In this document: one piece after another, positions 1 through 14,190 of the stretch
How positions within the stretch are numbered: position 1 is the first letter of the stretch
Layout of the letters: each line of letters begins with the position of its first letter
Assembly: GCF_040958095.1 (NCBI RefSeq)
Contig: NC_091175.1
Coordinates: 22,460,175 to 22,524,174 of the forward strand
Origin: Procambarus clarkii
Taxonomy: Eukaryota; Arthropoda; Malacostraca; Decapoda; Cambaridae
DNA: 64,000 bases
Reading direction: 5' to 3'
The notes under the pieces: model-generated
Databases searched by the model: none
Seen by the model: the letters and a program-made list of their open reading frames with translations, nothing else
What the model was told of the DNA's origin: nothing
Made by a program: the position numbers and the translations under genes

Positions 1-1976
1 CGAGTGTACCCAGTACTCACCAGAGAGCGAGTGTACCCAGTACTCACCAGAGAGCGAGTGTACCCAGTACTCACCAGAGAGCTGGTGTACCCAGTACTCA
101 CCAGAGAGCGAGTGTACCCAGTACTCACCAGAGAGCTGGTGTACCCAGTACTCACCAGAGAGCTGGTGTACCCAGTACTCACCAGAGAGCTGGTGTACCC
201 AGTACTCACCAGAGAGCGAGTGTACCCAGTACTCACCAGAGAGCGAGTGTACCCAGTACTCACCAGAGAGCGAGTGTACCCAGTACTCACCAGAGAGCGA
301 GTGTACCCAGTACTCACCAGAGAGCGAGTGTACCCAGTACTCACCAGAGAGCGAGTGTACCCAGTACTCACCAGAGAGCGAGTGTACCCAGTACTCACCA
401 GAGAGCGAGTGTACCCAGTACTCACCAGAGAGCTGGTGTACCCAGTACTCACCAGAGAGCGAGTGTACTCAGGACTCACCAGAGAGCTGGTGTACCCAGT
501 ACTCACCAGAGAGCTGGTGTACCCAGTACTCACCAGAGAGCGAGTGTACCCAGTACTCACCAGAGAGCGAGTGTACCCAGTACTCACCAGAGAGCGAGTG
601 TACCCAGTACTCACCAGAGAGCTGGTGTACCCAGTACTCACCAGAGAGCGAGTGTACCCAGTACTCACCAGAGAGCGAGTGTACCCAGTACTCACCAGAG
701 AGCGAGTGTACCCAGTACTCACCAGAGAGCTGGTGTACCCAGTACTCACCAGAGAGCGAGTGTACCCAGTACTCACCAGAGAGCTGGTGTACCCAGTACT
801 CACCAGAGAGCGAGTGTACCCAGTACTCACCAGAGAGCTGGTGTACCCAGTACTCACCAGAGAGCGAGTGTACCCAGTACTCACCAGAGAGCGAGTGTAC
901 CCAGTACTCACCAGAGAGCGAGTGTACCCAGTACTCACCAGAGAGCGAGTGTACCCAGTACTCACCAGAGAGCGAGTGTACCCAGTACTCACCAGAGAGC
1001 GAGTGTACCCAGTACTCACCAGAGAGCGAGTGTACCCAGTACTCACCAGAGAGCTGGTGTACCCAGTACTCACCAGAGAGCGAGTGTACTCAGGACTCAC
1101 CAGAGAGCGAGTGTACCCAGTACTCACCAGAGAGCGAGTGTACCCAGTACTCACCAGAGAGCGAGTGTACTCAGGACTCACCAGAGAGCGAGTGTACCCA
1201 GTACTCACCAGAGAGCGAGTGTACCCAGTACTCACCAGAGAGCGAGTGTACTCAGGACTCACCAGAGAGCGAGTGTACTCAGGACTCACCAGAGAGCGAG
1301 TGTACCCAGTACTCACCAGAGAGCGAGTGTACTCAGGACTCACCAGAGAGCGAGTGTACCCGGTACTCACCAGAGAGCTGGTGTACCCAGGACTCACCAG
1401 AGAGCGGGTGTACCCGGTACTCACCAGAGAGCTGGTGTACCCAGGACTCACCAGAGAGCGAGTGTACCCAGTACTCACCAGAGAGCTGGGGTATCCAAGA
1501 CTCACCTGAGAGCGGGTGTACCCAGTACTCACCAGAGAGCGGGTGTACCCGGTACTCACCAGAGAGCGAGTGTACCCAGTACTCACCAGAGAGCGAGTGT
1601 ACCCAGTACTCACCAGAGAGCTGGTGTACCCAGTACTCACCAGAGAGCGAGTGTACTCAGGACTCACCAGAGAGCGAGTGTACTCAGGACTCACCAGAGA
1701 GCGAGTGTATTCAGGACTCACCAGAGAGCGAGTGTACTCAGGACTCGCCAGAGAGCGAGTGTACTCAGGACTCACCAGAGAGCGAGTGTACTCAGGACTC
1801 GCCAGAGAGCGAGTGTACCCAGTACTCACCAGAGAGCGAGTGTACCCAGTACTCACCAGAGAGCGAGTGTACCCAGTACTCACCAGAGAGCGAGTGTACC
1901 CAGGACTTACCAGAGAGCGAGTGTACCCAGTACTCACCAGAGAGCGAGTGTACCCAGTACTCACCTGAGCCAGGAC
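1..1976. repeat. 27-bp minisatellite carrying a 5' splice site per unit (about 73 copies)
   Basis: Near-perfect 27-bp period, e.g. gagtgtacccagtactcacc followed by agagagc. Variants: gcgag/gctgg and cccagtact/ctcaggact. Continues past the left edge. On the minus strand each unit reads CTCTCTG|GTGAGTA, a good donor. It begins a few bases after the gene B exon 2 donor, in intron 2, and seems to have grown from that junction. Open reading frames of up to 501 codons through it are an effect of the period being a multiple of three. Confidence 0.97.
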
Positions 1977-1980
1977 TCAC

Positions 1981-2105
1981 CTCTTGACCATTGAGCCAGA
2001 CGACCACTCCACGCGGGGACAAGAAGGCCTCCACGACCAAGTGAGCAAGTTCCGGGTCCTGGGATGGCGTCCCCTCCCGCTGCTGGGGACGTAAGCTCCC
2101 AGCAC
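1981..2105 (-). CDS. POMGNT1-like: Gene B exon 2: stem and first ILEI-like strand
   Basis: 125 nt, phase 1 to 0, acceptor gctcag|GTG, donor GAG|gtgagt. Encodes AHLVVEAFLSPRGVVVWLNG. A second, stronger donor (CTCAG|GTGAGT) lies 16 nt further on, and then the 27-bp array repeats a donor in every unit. Using the second donor would add 16 nt and shift frame. Confidence 0.72.
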
Positions 2106-3616
2106 CTGAGCTCAGCATCTCTCGTACTTTCACTGTGGTAGTTTACATAAAAAAACTCTATTATCAGTGTCCTGCTTAATACGAAATATTTCTTATATTT
2201 AGTAATAATTGCAATTCAGTTATTAGGGGGAGATTAAGCCTTTGCATAGGCCTATACAGGTCTTCCCTAAGGTAATTTACTGCCCTTCACTGTCTTGCAA
2301 CCTGCAACAGCCGCCTAACTCCCGGGTATCTATTTTTGTGGTAGATGAACAGAGGCATGTGAATGAAAGTGTGTCAAACCGTTTCTATCTTGCCCGGAGA
2401 TTGAACCCGGGTCTCACGATTGTGAGCCGAAAGCGACGTAGACTTCAATACAACAGTTGAAAGCCCGAGAAAAAATACAAATTTAAGCTTCGGTAAAGAC
2501 TCTTCTCACTGGAAAAATAATATAAAATTAAATTATACACACAAATTTTATCATTGCAATATTTGTTAGTAATGAAACAAATGTTTTTACCCACTAATTA
2601 GAACTGCATAAATAAGCACTTAAGCAAGCGGGTCTTTACGTGATGGATGAAGAAATAAACACTTACAACATGTTGTGTAATTCCTCATAAACATTGCCCG
2701 TCACCAGAGAGCGGGTGTACTCGCTGGCGCCTGACAGCTGGGTGGACAGCGCTTCGGATTCGTAGTCCTGAGGTTCCGGGTTCGATTCCCGGTGGAGGCG
2801 GAGACAAATAGGCAAAAATATTTCTCTTTCACCCTGATGCCTATGTTCACCTAGCAGTAAATAGGTACCTGGGAGTTAGACAGCTGCTACGGGCTGCTTC
2901 CTGGGGGTGGAGGCCTGGTCGAGGACTGGACCGCGGGGACACTAAGGCCCGGAATCATCTCAAGATAACCTCAAGATAACCTACCCAGGACACCTTAGCT
3001 GGGACTCGGCTCTTGACCATTGAGCCAGACGGACTTCCAAAACTGGAATTTCATCATAAATTACTGTTATTATATATTAGCACATTTAGGCGTAAGTTAG
3101 CTGAGGTTGGGTGTTTAGGTTCGGTTGCCTAAATTAGTATTTGTAGTACGCGGGTGAAGCATTTACAGCGTTGTGATTCGAGCAGAGGTCGTCAACGAAG
3201 CAGTGTTCGAGAAATGTTCCAGCGTCATGAGTTGTGAATCGTGTGTACAGCGCTTGCAATTCATAAGCATGGGGGGTTTGATGGCTATATGGAATGAATC
3301 ATTTGGTTATTGTTGATGAGAACGGGGTAAAATATAGATCGGTGAGACACTGCGTGAGAAAACACTCAGAAGCATGCTAAAAACCTCTCGTTAATGTGGG
3401 TCACTTACGGCTCCTGTAGTTGTCTTTGTCACCGCCAGGGAGTCGAGGATCGCCGTCGTCACCGCCAGGGAGTCGAGGATCGCCGTCGTCACCTCCAGGA
3501 CGCCAAGGGACGTTGTGTCCAATTTTCCCGTGCTCCACTGAGTGCTTGACAGCGGTGAGGTACACGAAGATGGATGCTGCCAGGAATATTACTCGCCGCA
3601 TTCTCCTCGACTGCAT
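1981..3616 (-). CDS. POMGNT1-like: Gene B: POMGNT1-like paralogue, 5' part (exons 1-2)
   Basis: Two exons on the minus strand make the N-terminus of a type II membrane protein: 8-residue basic tail, a membrane segment, a Gly/Asp/Pro-rich stem and the first ILEI-like strand (VVVWLNGQE). Exon 1 leaves in phase 1 and exon 2 enters in phase 1. Exon 2 leaves in phase 0 at the position where gene A exon 2 leaves (VTVWVNGTE). I infer a tandem paralogue of gene A, same strand, about 11 kb downstream of the gene A stop; its catalytic exons would lie left of the window. Alternative: a decayed partial copy, since no catalytic exon can be seen here. Confidence 0.68.
2235..2440 (-). mobile_element. Degenerate tRNA-derived SINE
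   Basis: Reads on the minus strand: B-box-like gagacccgggttcaatctcc, then ttcattcacatgcctctg and a degenerate 'aataggtacccgggagttaggc' type block. It shares these blocks with the other SINEs here. Old and diverged. Confidence 0.6.
2724..2982 (+). mobile_element. tRNA-derived SINE, full-length type
   Basis: The head folds like a tRNA (acceptor GCGCCT with AGGCG; T-arm CCGGGTTCGATTCCCGG; anticodon loop TTCGTAG, Thr-CGT-like). The body has cctagcagtaaataggtacc and gggggtggaggcctgg blocks; the tail is atcatctcaagataacct twice. It split a decayed copy of the exon 2 end and 27-bp repeat. Confidence 0.82.
3409..3616 (-). CDS. POMGNT1-like: Gene B exon 1: signal anchor and stem
   Basis: 208 nt from ATG to donor AGCC|gtaagt, phase 1. 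It encodes MQSRRMRR, then a hydrophobic segment about residues 9-23 (VIFLAASIFVYLTAV), typical of a Golgi type II anchor. A luminal stem follows with a 10-residue GGDDGDPRLP unit twice plus a partial third. The ATG is the first in the frame and directly precedes the basic tail. Confidence 0.75.
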
Positions 3617-3659
3617 CTCTCAGGACGTCGTAAAGTCTTCTTAAGAACACAGTTTGTCA

Positions 3660-3907
3660 GTGACACACACACACACACACAAGGGGACTACCCAAATATC
3701 ATGAAATTTCCTTATGCGAACACTGTGGGATTGTTCTGAGGCAAATCTCTTTAACTGAACAACATAGCCGGAAAGTACAAGGAAGCAATGAACCTCATTT
3801 CTAAGAAAAAAGTACAAACTTAGCCAATAGTTCAATATTAGATGTCTGGAAGCGAAACGGAGCAAAGAGACTTGTGAAAGCTATTGAGATCAGAAAAGAC
3901 GCAAACT

Positions 3908-3980
<73 letters not shown>

Positions 3981-3985
3981 GAGAG
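3660..3985. repeat. Upstream flank of gene B with (AC)n and (GA)n
   Basis: A short (AC)n at 3661-3680 and a (GA)n tract of about 80 bp at 3910-3990 lie within 400 bp upstream of the gene B ATG. This is where promoter and 5' UTR should be; I see no convincing TATA or initiator. Confidence 0.8.
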
Positions 3986-4400
3986 AGAATGACGTGATAA
4001 AGCCAAGTAAAATTAATGTAAAAAAATAAAGTAAAATTACTCTACTTATAGCTGCTATTTGGTTTAAAGTACCAATATGTAGTGATAGAGCAAGCAGAAA
4101 GTTTACTTTTGTATTGTTGAATTTGGATACAACCAGAAATTACTTAACTGCAAAAATAAATATCAGACCTAACCTAACCTCTCCTGGCAATCCTAGGCCT
4201 AATGCACGCTATGATAGGCCTAATGTAGCACATATAATTCGTTAATAATAAGTAATGTATATATGCCACATTAGGCCTAGGAATATTTAAGTTTGGTTTT
4301 TAGCTTTATTTTTTTCCGGACTGTATGAAATTAATACTACAAAAAGGTGGTTTAGTGGTAGGACCATCAGTACACATTAATACTTTGGACCAAATAGTTA
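3986..4400. other. Intergenic, no gene seen
   Basis: AT-rich, with short CCTAA repeats near 4168 and several 'aggcctaat' words. No ORF or structure I can name. Confidence 0.5.
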
Positions 4401-6070
4401 CTCTAAGAACTATCATTTCAGGAAGATGGTCTGGAAAGTGACACTACATCTAAGGCAAACGATCAACTCAAGCTAATGTATAACCACATGAGAAGGAAAC
4501 TGATGGTGAACGGGTAATCAGACTAAACAAGGAGTACATAAAAAATCACAAGGAAGTATGTGACAGACTAAACAAGGAAGGAAGGTACATGGAAAATGAC
4601 AAGGAAGTATGTGACAGACTAAACAAGGAGGGAAGGTACATAGAAAATGACAAGGAAGTATGTGACAGACTAAACAAAACATCCAAGGAAGTATCTGTAA
4701 GGGAACTCAATTTCCGAGTAGAACTATAGGAGCGCAATTTACGAAATATAAGACAGAGCGTAATAGGGGGTAACGATGGAAATAAGATGAGTGAAGGAGC
4801 GGGATGACGGAGGTCAAGGGACCAGCCAGAATCTCACTACGAATACTAAAAGATGAAGCTGATCCTGAGCCTCCCAGCCACAATGCTCTTTTAACGATAA
4901 AATGACAATTATAGAAGAGAGATAAGAGGAGGCTGGCTGTATTTACCTCGTCAAAAAGCATTTGAAAATCTCACATGAAAAGCTCCTATACAAATTTGAA
5001 AACCAGGCTGCCGTAACTGTAGCAGCATGATTTTCCAGCCAAAATCAGGCTGTTGGGATGGGTGAGAGGATATATGGCAGGATAGGAGTGACAAAAACGT
5101 ATCAGTGACGTTCCTCGGGGATCAGTATTGGTATCCATTCTATTTCTGATATATTTTAATAACATGACAGAGGAAATAGTCATCTGTATCTATGTTTAAG
5201 AAGGATGCAAAATGTATGATGATATTGGCCTGTGATTACATTTGACAGCTTTTGAACACATGAAGGAAGAATCCGCAGGATGAGATCTGGTCCTTTGATC
5301 CTTGGCCAAAACCACCTGATTCAGTTCTCTCAACCCGTTCTGCACACGTGAAGAACAAGATTGTGTTCTAAAATGTAAGAGTTTTCCATCAAATCCTATG
5401 CTTAAAAAGCTGGTAGGATTCCTTAATCAATAGAAGCCTGAACACAGTTATATGAAGGCTTGTTCAACTAATTAGAATGAGAAGACAAATTCTTGCTTCA
5501 GACATAAAAAAAGACATGAGGAGAATAACGTCAGCAGCATCAATCAAATCAAATCATCTCAAGATAACATGTGCCCAAGTAGACAACGTCTGTTTAGTCT
5601 TCAGAAACTTGAAGGAGTCTTCCGGGTTCTTTGTGCAACCTGTTTGTGACCCACTTGAATGTGTAACCACGAAATGGAAGCCCCCTCACCTGAAAAGCAC
5701 GAACAGGTCGAAAGATACGCAACAAGACTCGTTGCTGCGAGTCCTGACCTGAAGGGCTTGAGGAACGAGGAAATACTGACGGAACTGGATTATAGGATAA
5801 ATGGGAAGATATGATAACGACATAAAATATTCCAATGGATAACTAGCAAAGTAAAAAAAGAAGCAGTGCTTAGTGATATCAGAACAAGAGGACATAGATA
5901 GAAGCTACAAACACCAATGAGATACAGAATGCAAAAAAAAATTCTTCATTGTTACAATCGTTGACATTGGAATGTTTTAGACGACGTAATTATTGGAGCT
6001 AACACAATACACGATTTTAAATATAAATATCATTAAAAACATTGGAAAGTGAGTCATTACATTGCATTAG
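4400..6070 (+). pseudogene. Decayed CR1-like LINE
   Basis: Frame-broken RT relic. Recognisable pieces: MYNHMRRKL and KEVCDRLNKE (three tandem copies of this part, 4540-4680), then SDVPRGSVL with ILFLIYFNNM at about 5105-5165 (family: [21 protein letters not shown]), and HEQVERYATRLVAASPDLKGL near 5700-5765, the C-terminal block. Many stops and frameshifts; not functional. Confidence 0.75.
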
Positions 6071-7149
6071 AAATGTTCGAACATTCCTAATTCAATGTGG
6101 GCTGCGTAAGCTTGGCTATGAGCCAAGCTTACGCAAGCCTACCTAGGTGGGAACGCACCCTGGAGTGATTGGAGAATTAACAGATATTTAAATGGTATCA
6201 CACTGCTGGATAAGCTTGACGCTACATCGATCAGGATCTTAAATTATGTGAACACAACTAATGTGACGTCAAACGAAATCTGTTTACTTATTAATATGTT
6301 GGGAGAAAACCCCGGGAAACATTAATTTTTTTCATACATATGTTATTCATTATACCTTGAGGTGGTTCAGGGGATCAATGTCCCCCATGACTCAGTCTCT
6401 GAATGCAAATCAAAGCTGCAAGTCATTGTATCCAAGGTCATTGTTTCCCAGGTCATTGTCGTCTTCTCACGAACACATGACACTTCACACTGATCACTTG
6501 GGGGTGCGCTTCCTGGGGGGCCAACACATCAACTGTAGTGTGTCAATAAACACCTCTTGAGCGCATGTTAAGTCTTTCCTAGCCTTACCTGAGTCCTTAG
6601 TAATGCACGAGGCCTCCCTCTACCAGCCACGTCGACCCGTCACTGCCCGCCACAGTTAACACTGCTGGAACACATAAATTCTTCGAAGATGTGAACCACC
6701 AGGAGGAAAACCGGGTAGAAATTAGAGATATGCGAGTAAATATTCCTCTTTAATTCTTTTTATACTTTTAATAATTAAGAATTATAAATGAAAATATAGC
6801 TTGAGAATATTACTCGATCACTATATATATTTCACAATAAATTAAAGCAATATATATATAGTATGGATTTATATAAACATTTCATATGCTTATTAGCCAA
6901 AATCTGTTAGATTTTCTCACAGTTATTGTAAAAGATTGTATAATAGTATTGAATGTTATTAGCTATAAAGAACTAAAAAGTATTTGTTCTCACGACCAAG
7001 AAAACACCCAAGATTAAAATATAAAATTGCGAGGAGTAGCAACTGTCGACTGCGTGGTGACGTCGTATAACCGAGTGTACCACACTATCTGCGCCCGCTG
7101 GGTGATAGCTGCAGGCGTGTGATCACCAGGCAACAACCTGCTTCCACAG
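6071..7149. other. Intergenic, no gene seen
   Basis: AT-rich unique-looking DNA with a short inverted pair around 6105-6140 (gcttggct/agccaagc). No coding frame with support; the 67-codon plus frame at 6357 has no recognisable features. Confidence 0.5.
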
Positions 7150-7915
7150 CCCCGCTCCTGTGCCAGGCAAGTCCACTACGGGCTCACCATAGCCCGTGCT
7201 ACTTGCCCCGCTCCTGTGCCAGGTAAGTCCACTACGGGCTCACCATAGCCCGTGCAACCCGTTCTCGCAAATTCGTAAAGTCAATATTGACTTATTAACT
7301 ACGTGCATAGGTGATATACTAAACATAATAGATAGCCCTTAAAAGATTCATAGAAAACACCGACCTTACCTAACCTTGTTAGTATCTTAAGATAAGCATC
7401 TTATTGCTTCGTAATTACAATTATTACTTAACCTATACCTATTATAGGTTAGGTAATAATTGTAATTACGAAGCAATAAGATGCTTATCTTAAGATACTA
7501 ACAAGGTTAGGTAAGGTCGGTGTTTTCTATGAATCTTTTTAAGGGTATCTATTATGTTAAGTATGTCACCTATGCACATATTTAATAAGTCAATATTGAC
7601 TTATTAAATTTGCGAGAACGGGTTGGCCCGTGCTACTTGCCCCGCTCCTGTGCCAGGTAAGTCCACTACGGGCTCACCATAGCCCGTGCTACTTGCCCCG
7701 CTCCTGTGCCAGGTAAGTCCACTACGGGCTCATCATAGCCCGTGCTACTTGCCCCGCTCCTGTGCCAGGTAAGTCCACTACGGGCTTCACCATAGCCCGT
7801 GCTACTTGCCCCGCTCCTGTGCCAGGTAAGTCCACTACGGGCTCACCATAGCCCGTGCTACTTGCCCCGCTCCTGTGCCAGGTAAGTCCACTACGGGCTC
7901 ACCATAGCCCGTGCT
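7150..7915 (+). repeat. 56-bp tandem array split by a palindromic insertion
   Basis: Unit includes ctcctgtgccaggtaagtcc and ctcaccatagcccgtgctac. Two units lie before and about five after the palindrome at 7255-7625. Each unit holds CCAG|GTAAGT, a consensus 5' splice site on the plus strand. The same sequence occurs dispersed at 32990, 40050 and 62020 (plus) and 38080-38260 (minus), usually followed by gtagctgaatctaaaacaac, so it is part of a mobile SINE-like family. Confidence 0.9.
7255..7625. mobile_element. Palindromic (foldback) DNA element
   Basis: A 371-bp near-perfect inverted repeat with termini caacccgttctcgcaaatt, centred near 7440. It is flanked by a 7-bp duplication gcccgtg (7248-7254 and 7626-7632), although the host array makes the exact length uncertain. 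No ORF; a non-autonomous element. Confidence 0.85.
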
Positions 7916-8071
7916 ACTTGGAACTTTATGTTCCTAGTAGCTGAATCTAAAACAGCAACTGCTTCCACACACACGAGGTCCAATCACACTCCAACACCAC
8001 TGTGGCCAGCACAGGTGTTGTGTTATTTGTATATTATTGGTATGGTTCAAACACTGCACTCTCTTACGTAC

Positions 8072-8420
8072 AGTTCAGGGGCCAGATTCACGAAGCAGTT
8101 ACGCAAGCACTTACGAACCTGTACATCTTTTCTCAATCTTTGGTGGCTTTGTTTATAATTATTAAACAGTTAATGAGCTCCGAAGCACCAGGAGGCTGTT
8201 TACAACAATAACAACAGTTGATTGGCAAGTTTTCATGCTTGTAAACTGTTTAATAAATGTAACCAAAGCCGTCAAAGCTTGAGAAAAGATGTATACGTTT
8301 GTAAGTACTTGCGTAACTGCTTCGTGAATCTGGTCCTAGGTTCGTAAGTGCTTGCGTAACTGCTTCGTGAATCTGGCCCCAGGTTCGTAAGTACTTGCGT
8401 AACTTCCTTAAGAATCCAGG
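8072..8420. mobile_element. Palindromic MITE (ggccagattcacgaag family), copy 1
   Basis: Left end gccagattcacgaagcagtt, right end its reverse complement; interior covers ttgtttataattattaaacag and its partner. The right terminal repeat is repeated two more times (8337-8420). Other copies are at 27054-27302, 55468-55729 and, diverged, about 62200-62400. Confidence 0.88.
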
Positions 8421-10551
<2,131 letters not shown>

Positions 10552-10555
<4 letters not shown>

Positions 10556-10642
10556 GTGAGTCGATTTCATTTCAAATTACGTCCAAATTTGGCCATAGTG
10601 CGCATACGAGCGAAAAGTGACGTTATTTTAAGAGGACGGGTT
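10552..10642 (+). repeat. Half copy of a foldback element (second copy at 25358)
   Basis: About 90 bp from gtgagtcgatttcatttcaa to gaggacgggttg, almost identical to 25358-25448, where it forms the right arm of a foldback element. Confidence 0.85.
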
Positions 10643-10645
10643 GAG

Positions 10646-11620
10646 TATTTACAATCTTGTAAAGCCACTAGTACGCGGCAGGTTGTGGGCAGGTACACGG
10701 AATTTAGTCAACTGTCGTGGGGGCTGCATCCTGGGGAAGGGTCAGTAGTTCGATATTGGAGGGGGGGACCGCGATATAAGCCTAACTTATATACATACAC
10801 AGCCTGTCTGTCCCTCGTCAAAATGAATTATTAGAAATAACAATAATGGGAAAATAAATATTGTTGTTTCCGTCACAATGTTTAAAACAAATCATCATTT
10901 TCTCTAGGAAAAGCTACCACAGAAAACGGTTCAACTTTAGCTTATATCAAGTAGGTAACTTTACTAAACCGGTTACGACTACCGGTCTGTCACTCGATGA
11001 GACTCAAGAATGATTTAGAGGAAGACGTTTATATACCAGTAAATATAGAAGAGAGCGCTAGATAACTAGCCTCGTGAGAAAGATTTTGTGCATATGTGAT
11101 CGGGAAAAATTTCTGAATACGAAATTTTTTATATTATTTCTGTTATATTTTATTATGTTATATTTTTTTTACCCCAACAGTGACTAGTTACAGTTCAGCT
11201 CATCCTGCTGAGAGGGACATCAAAAAATATATAAAAACGAAAATAAAATTTATGTATTAAAACATAGTCAACATTCAGCGAGATCAGCTCACAGCCAATT
11301 GTATCCGGGTTCGATTCCCGAGGAGGGTGAGACTTTTGCGCAAGTTTCAGTCACATCTACCATGTACCCGGGAGCAAGACTTGGTTATGCATTCTCAGGA
11401 AGCTCAGTCTTTGTCTTGGAGGAACTTCAGTGTAAGTCTAAGCACTGACTTAGTGTCCCCGACCGTGAGAAAACACTGAGAATTTTCAGTAATATGGAAG
11501 TAAACAGAAGAACATTTGATCTGAAATGAAGTAACTCCAATAAGCGGACAAGTGCATAATTGTCGTGTACACTTGTAACTGCTCTTCAGATTTAAGTACA
11601 TTTCCTCAGTACATTAGTAG
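10646..11620. other. Intergenic with SINE fragments
   Basis: Degenerate SINE pieces at about 10700-10790 (gctgcatcctggggaagggt) and 11290-11400 (B-box-like gggttcgattcccgagg). No gene seen. Confidence 0.5.
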
Positions 11621-11621
11621 T

Positions 11622-11806
11622 GGGGAAGGGAAGGGAACTATCAGGAGTAAAGCGCCAAGCCATTACGACTATACAGCACTGGGAAGGGGTCAAGGATAAT
11701 GACTGGGAAAAGGAATGCTGCCCAACCACTTGGTGAACGATCGGGAATTGAACGCCGACCTGTATGAAGCGAGACCGTCGCTCTACCGTCCAGCCCAAGT
11801 GGTTGG
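11622..11806 (-). mobile_element. tRNA-like SINE, second family, copy 1
   Basis: Minus strand: ccacttgggctggacggtag agcgacggtctcgcttcat-type head with A-box-like and B-box-like parts, then an accattacgactatacagc-type body (seen as its complement). Other copies: 21685-21905, 24545-24690, 27905-28100 and a remnant near 38340-38440. Confidence 0.8.
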
Positions 11807-12144
11807 ATTAGTACTGAGGGAAATGTTGTGATAATGATAAACGATATTGATGAGCGTGGTATATTTTAGCGGGGACATTATGGTCAGGAAAATATGTACT
11901 TTTCTGTTTTTACTTTTGAATAAAGTACTGGTTGAGCAATTATTGTCTTTATTAACAAGTGGGATATTCATTTTAGATGTCTTAATTTGCAGTATGTGTG
12001 TTTGCAGATATTTAGTCGGACTGAGAATTAAGAACATATACATGTTCCTGGTGTGATGTCAATAGGTTTGATTCCTTCCATCTAGAAATTCACAGTGAGT
12101 ACTGAAATGCTGTATAAGGCTTTCTAAAGGTAAACAGCTGATTA

Positions 12145-12628
<484 letters not shown>

Positions 12629-12706
<78 letters not shown>

Positions 12707-12718
12707 TGTGTGTGTGTG
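12629..12718. repeat. (TA)n then (GT)n microsatellite
   Basis: About 75 bp of TA followed by a short GT tract. Confidence 0.95.
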
Positions 12719-12742
12719 CGAATATTTAGCATATTTAAAGGC

Positions 12743-14190
12743 TTTTAACAGAAGGGCTGTAAGTTAACAGAGGGACAGTAAGTTAACAGAGGGACAGTAA
12801 GTTAACAGAGGGACAGTAAGTTAACAGAGGGACAGTAAGTTAACAGAGGGACAGTAAGTTAACAGAGGGACAGTAAGTTAACAGAGGGACAGTAAGTTAA
12901 CAGAGGGACAGTAAGTTAACAGAGGGACAGTAAGTTAACAGAGGGACAGTAAGTTAACAGAGGGACAGTAAGTTAACAGAGGGACAGTAAGTTAACAGAG
13001 GGACAGTAAGTTAACAGAGGGACAGTAAGTTAACAGAGGGACAGTAAGTTAACAGAGGGGCTGTAAGTTAACAGAGGGACAGTAAGTTAACAGAGGGACA
13101 GTAAGTTAACAGAGGGACAGTAAGTTAACAGAGGGACAGTAAGTTAACAGAGGGACAGTAAGTTAATAGAGGGACAGTAAGTTAACAGAGGGACAGTAAG
13201 TTAACAGAGGGACAGTAAGTTAACAGAGGGACAGTAAGTTAACAGAGGGACAGTAAGTTAACAGAGGGACAGTAAGTTAATAGAGGGACAGTAAGTTAAC
13301 AGAGGGACAGTAAGTTAACAGAGGGACAGTAAGTTAATAGAGGGACAGTAAGTTAACAGAGGGACAGTAAGTTAACAGAGGGACAGTAAGTTAACAGAGG
13401 GACAGTAAGTTAACAGAGGGGCTGTAAGTTAACAGAGGGACAGTAAGTTAACAGAGGGACAGTAAGTTAACAGAGGGACAGTAAGTTAACAGAGGGACAG
13501 TAAGTTAACAGAGGGGCTGTAAGTTAACAGAGGGACAGTAAGTTAACAGAGGGACAGTAAGTTAACAGAGGGACAGTAAGTTAACAGAGGGACAGTAAGT
13601 TAACAGAGGGACAGTAAGTTAATAGAGGGACAGTAAGTTAACAGAGGGACAGTAAGTTAACAGAGGGACAGTAAGTTAACAGAGGGACAGTAAGTTAACA
13701 GAGGGACAGTAAGTTAACAGAGGGACAGTAAGTTAACAGAGGGACAGTAAGTTAACAGAGGGACAGTAAGTTAACAGAGGGGCTGTTAGTTAACAGAGGG
13801 ACAGTAAGTTAACAGAGGGACAGTAAGTTAATAGAGGGACAGTAAGTTAACAGAGGGACAGTAAGTTAACAGAGGGACAGTAAGTTAACAGAGAGGCTGT
13901 AAGTTAACAGAGGGACAGTAAGTTAACAGAGGGACAGTAAGTTAACAGAGGAACAGTAAATTAACAGAGGGACAGTAAGTTAACAGAGGAACAGTAAGTT
14001 AACAGAGGGACAGTAAGTTAACAGAGGGACAGTAAGTTAACAGAGTTACAGTAAGTTAACAGAGTTACAGTAAGTTAACAGAGGGACAGTAAGTTAACAG
14101 AGGGACAGTAAGTTAACAGAGTTACAGTAAGTTAACAGAGGGACAGTAAGTTAACAGAGGGACAGTAAGTTAACAGAGGGGCTGTAAGTT
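12743..14190. repeat. 19-bp minisatellite (about 76 copies)
   Basis: Unit agggacagtaagttaacag, highly homogeneous. Variants gggctgtaag, gttacagtaa and ttaatag recur, the last at regular spacing, which suggests block duplication. It lies 0.5 kb downstream of the gene A stop. Confidence 0.98.

Larger units (their letters stand above)
2106..3408 (-). other. Gene B intron 1, with a SINE and a decayed copy of the exon 2 end
   Basis: Contains a minus-strand SINE fragment (2235-2440), a single 27-bp-array unit (about 2700-2720), a plus-strand SINE (2724-2982) and a 25-bp match to the end of exon 2 (about 3008-3024). Nothing coding was seen at 3032-3400. Confidence 0.6.

Noticed and set aside
4..1968. 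Long plus frames (501 and 150 codons) of a 9-residue repeat
   Set aside because: They are the 27-bp array read in one frame; no start context, no domain, and the strand is opposite to gene B, in whose intron they lie.
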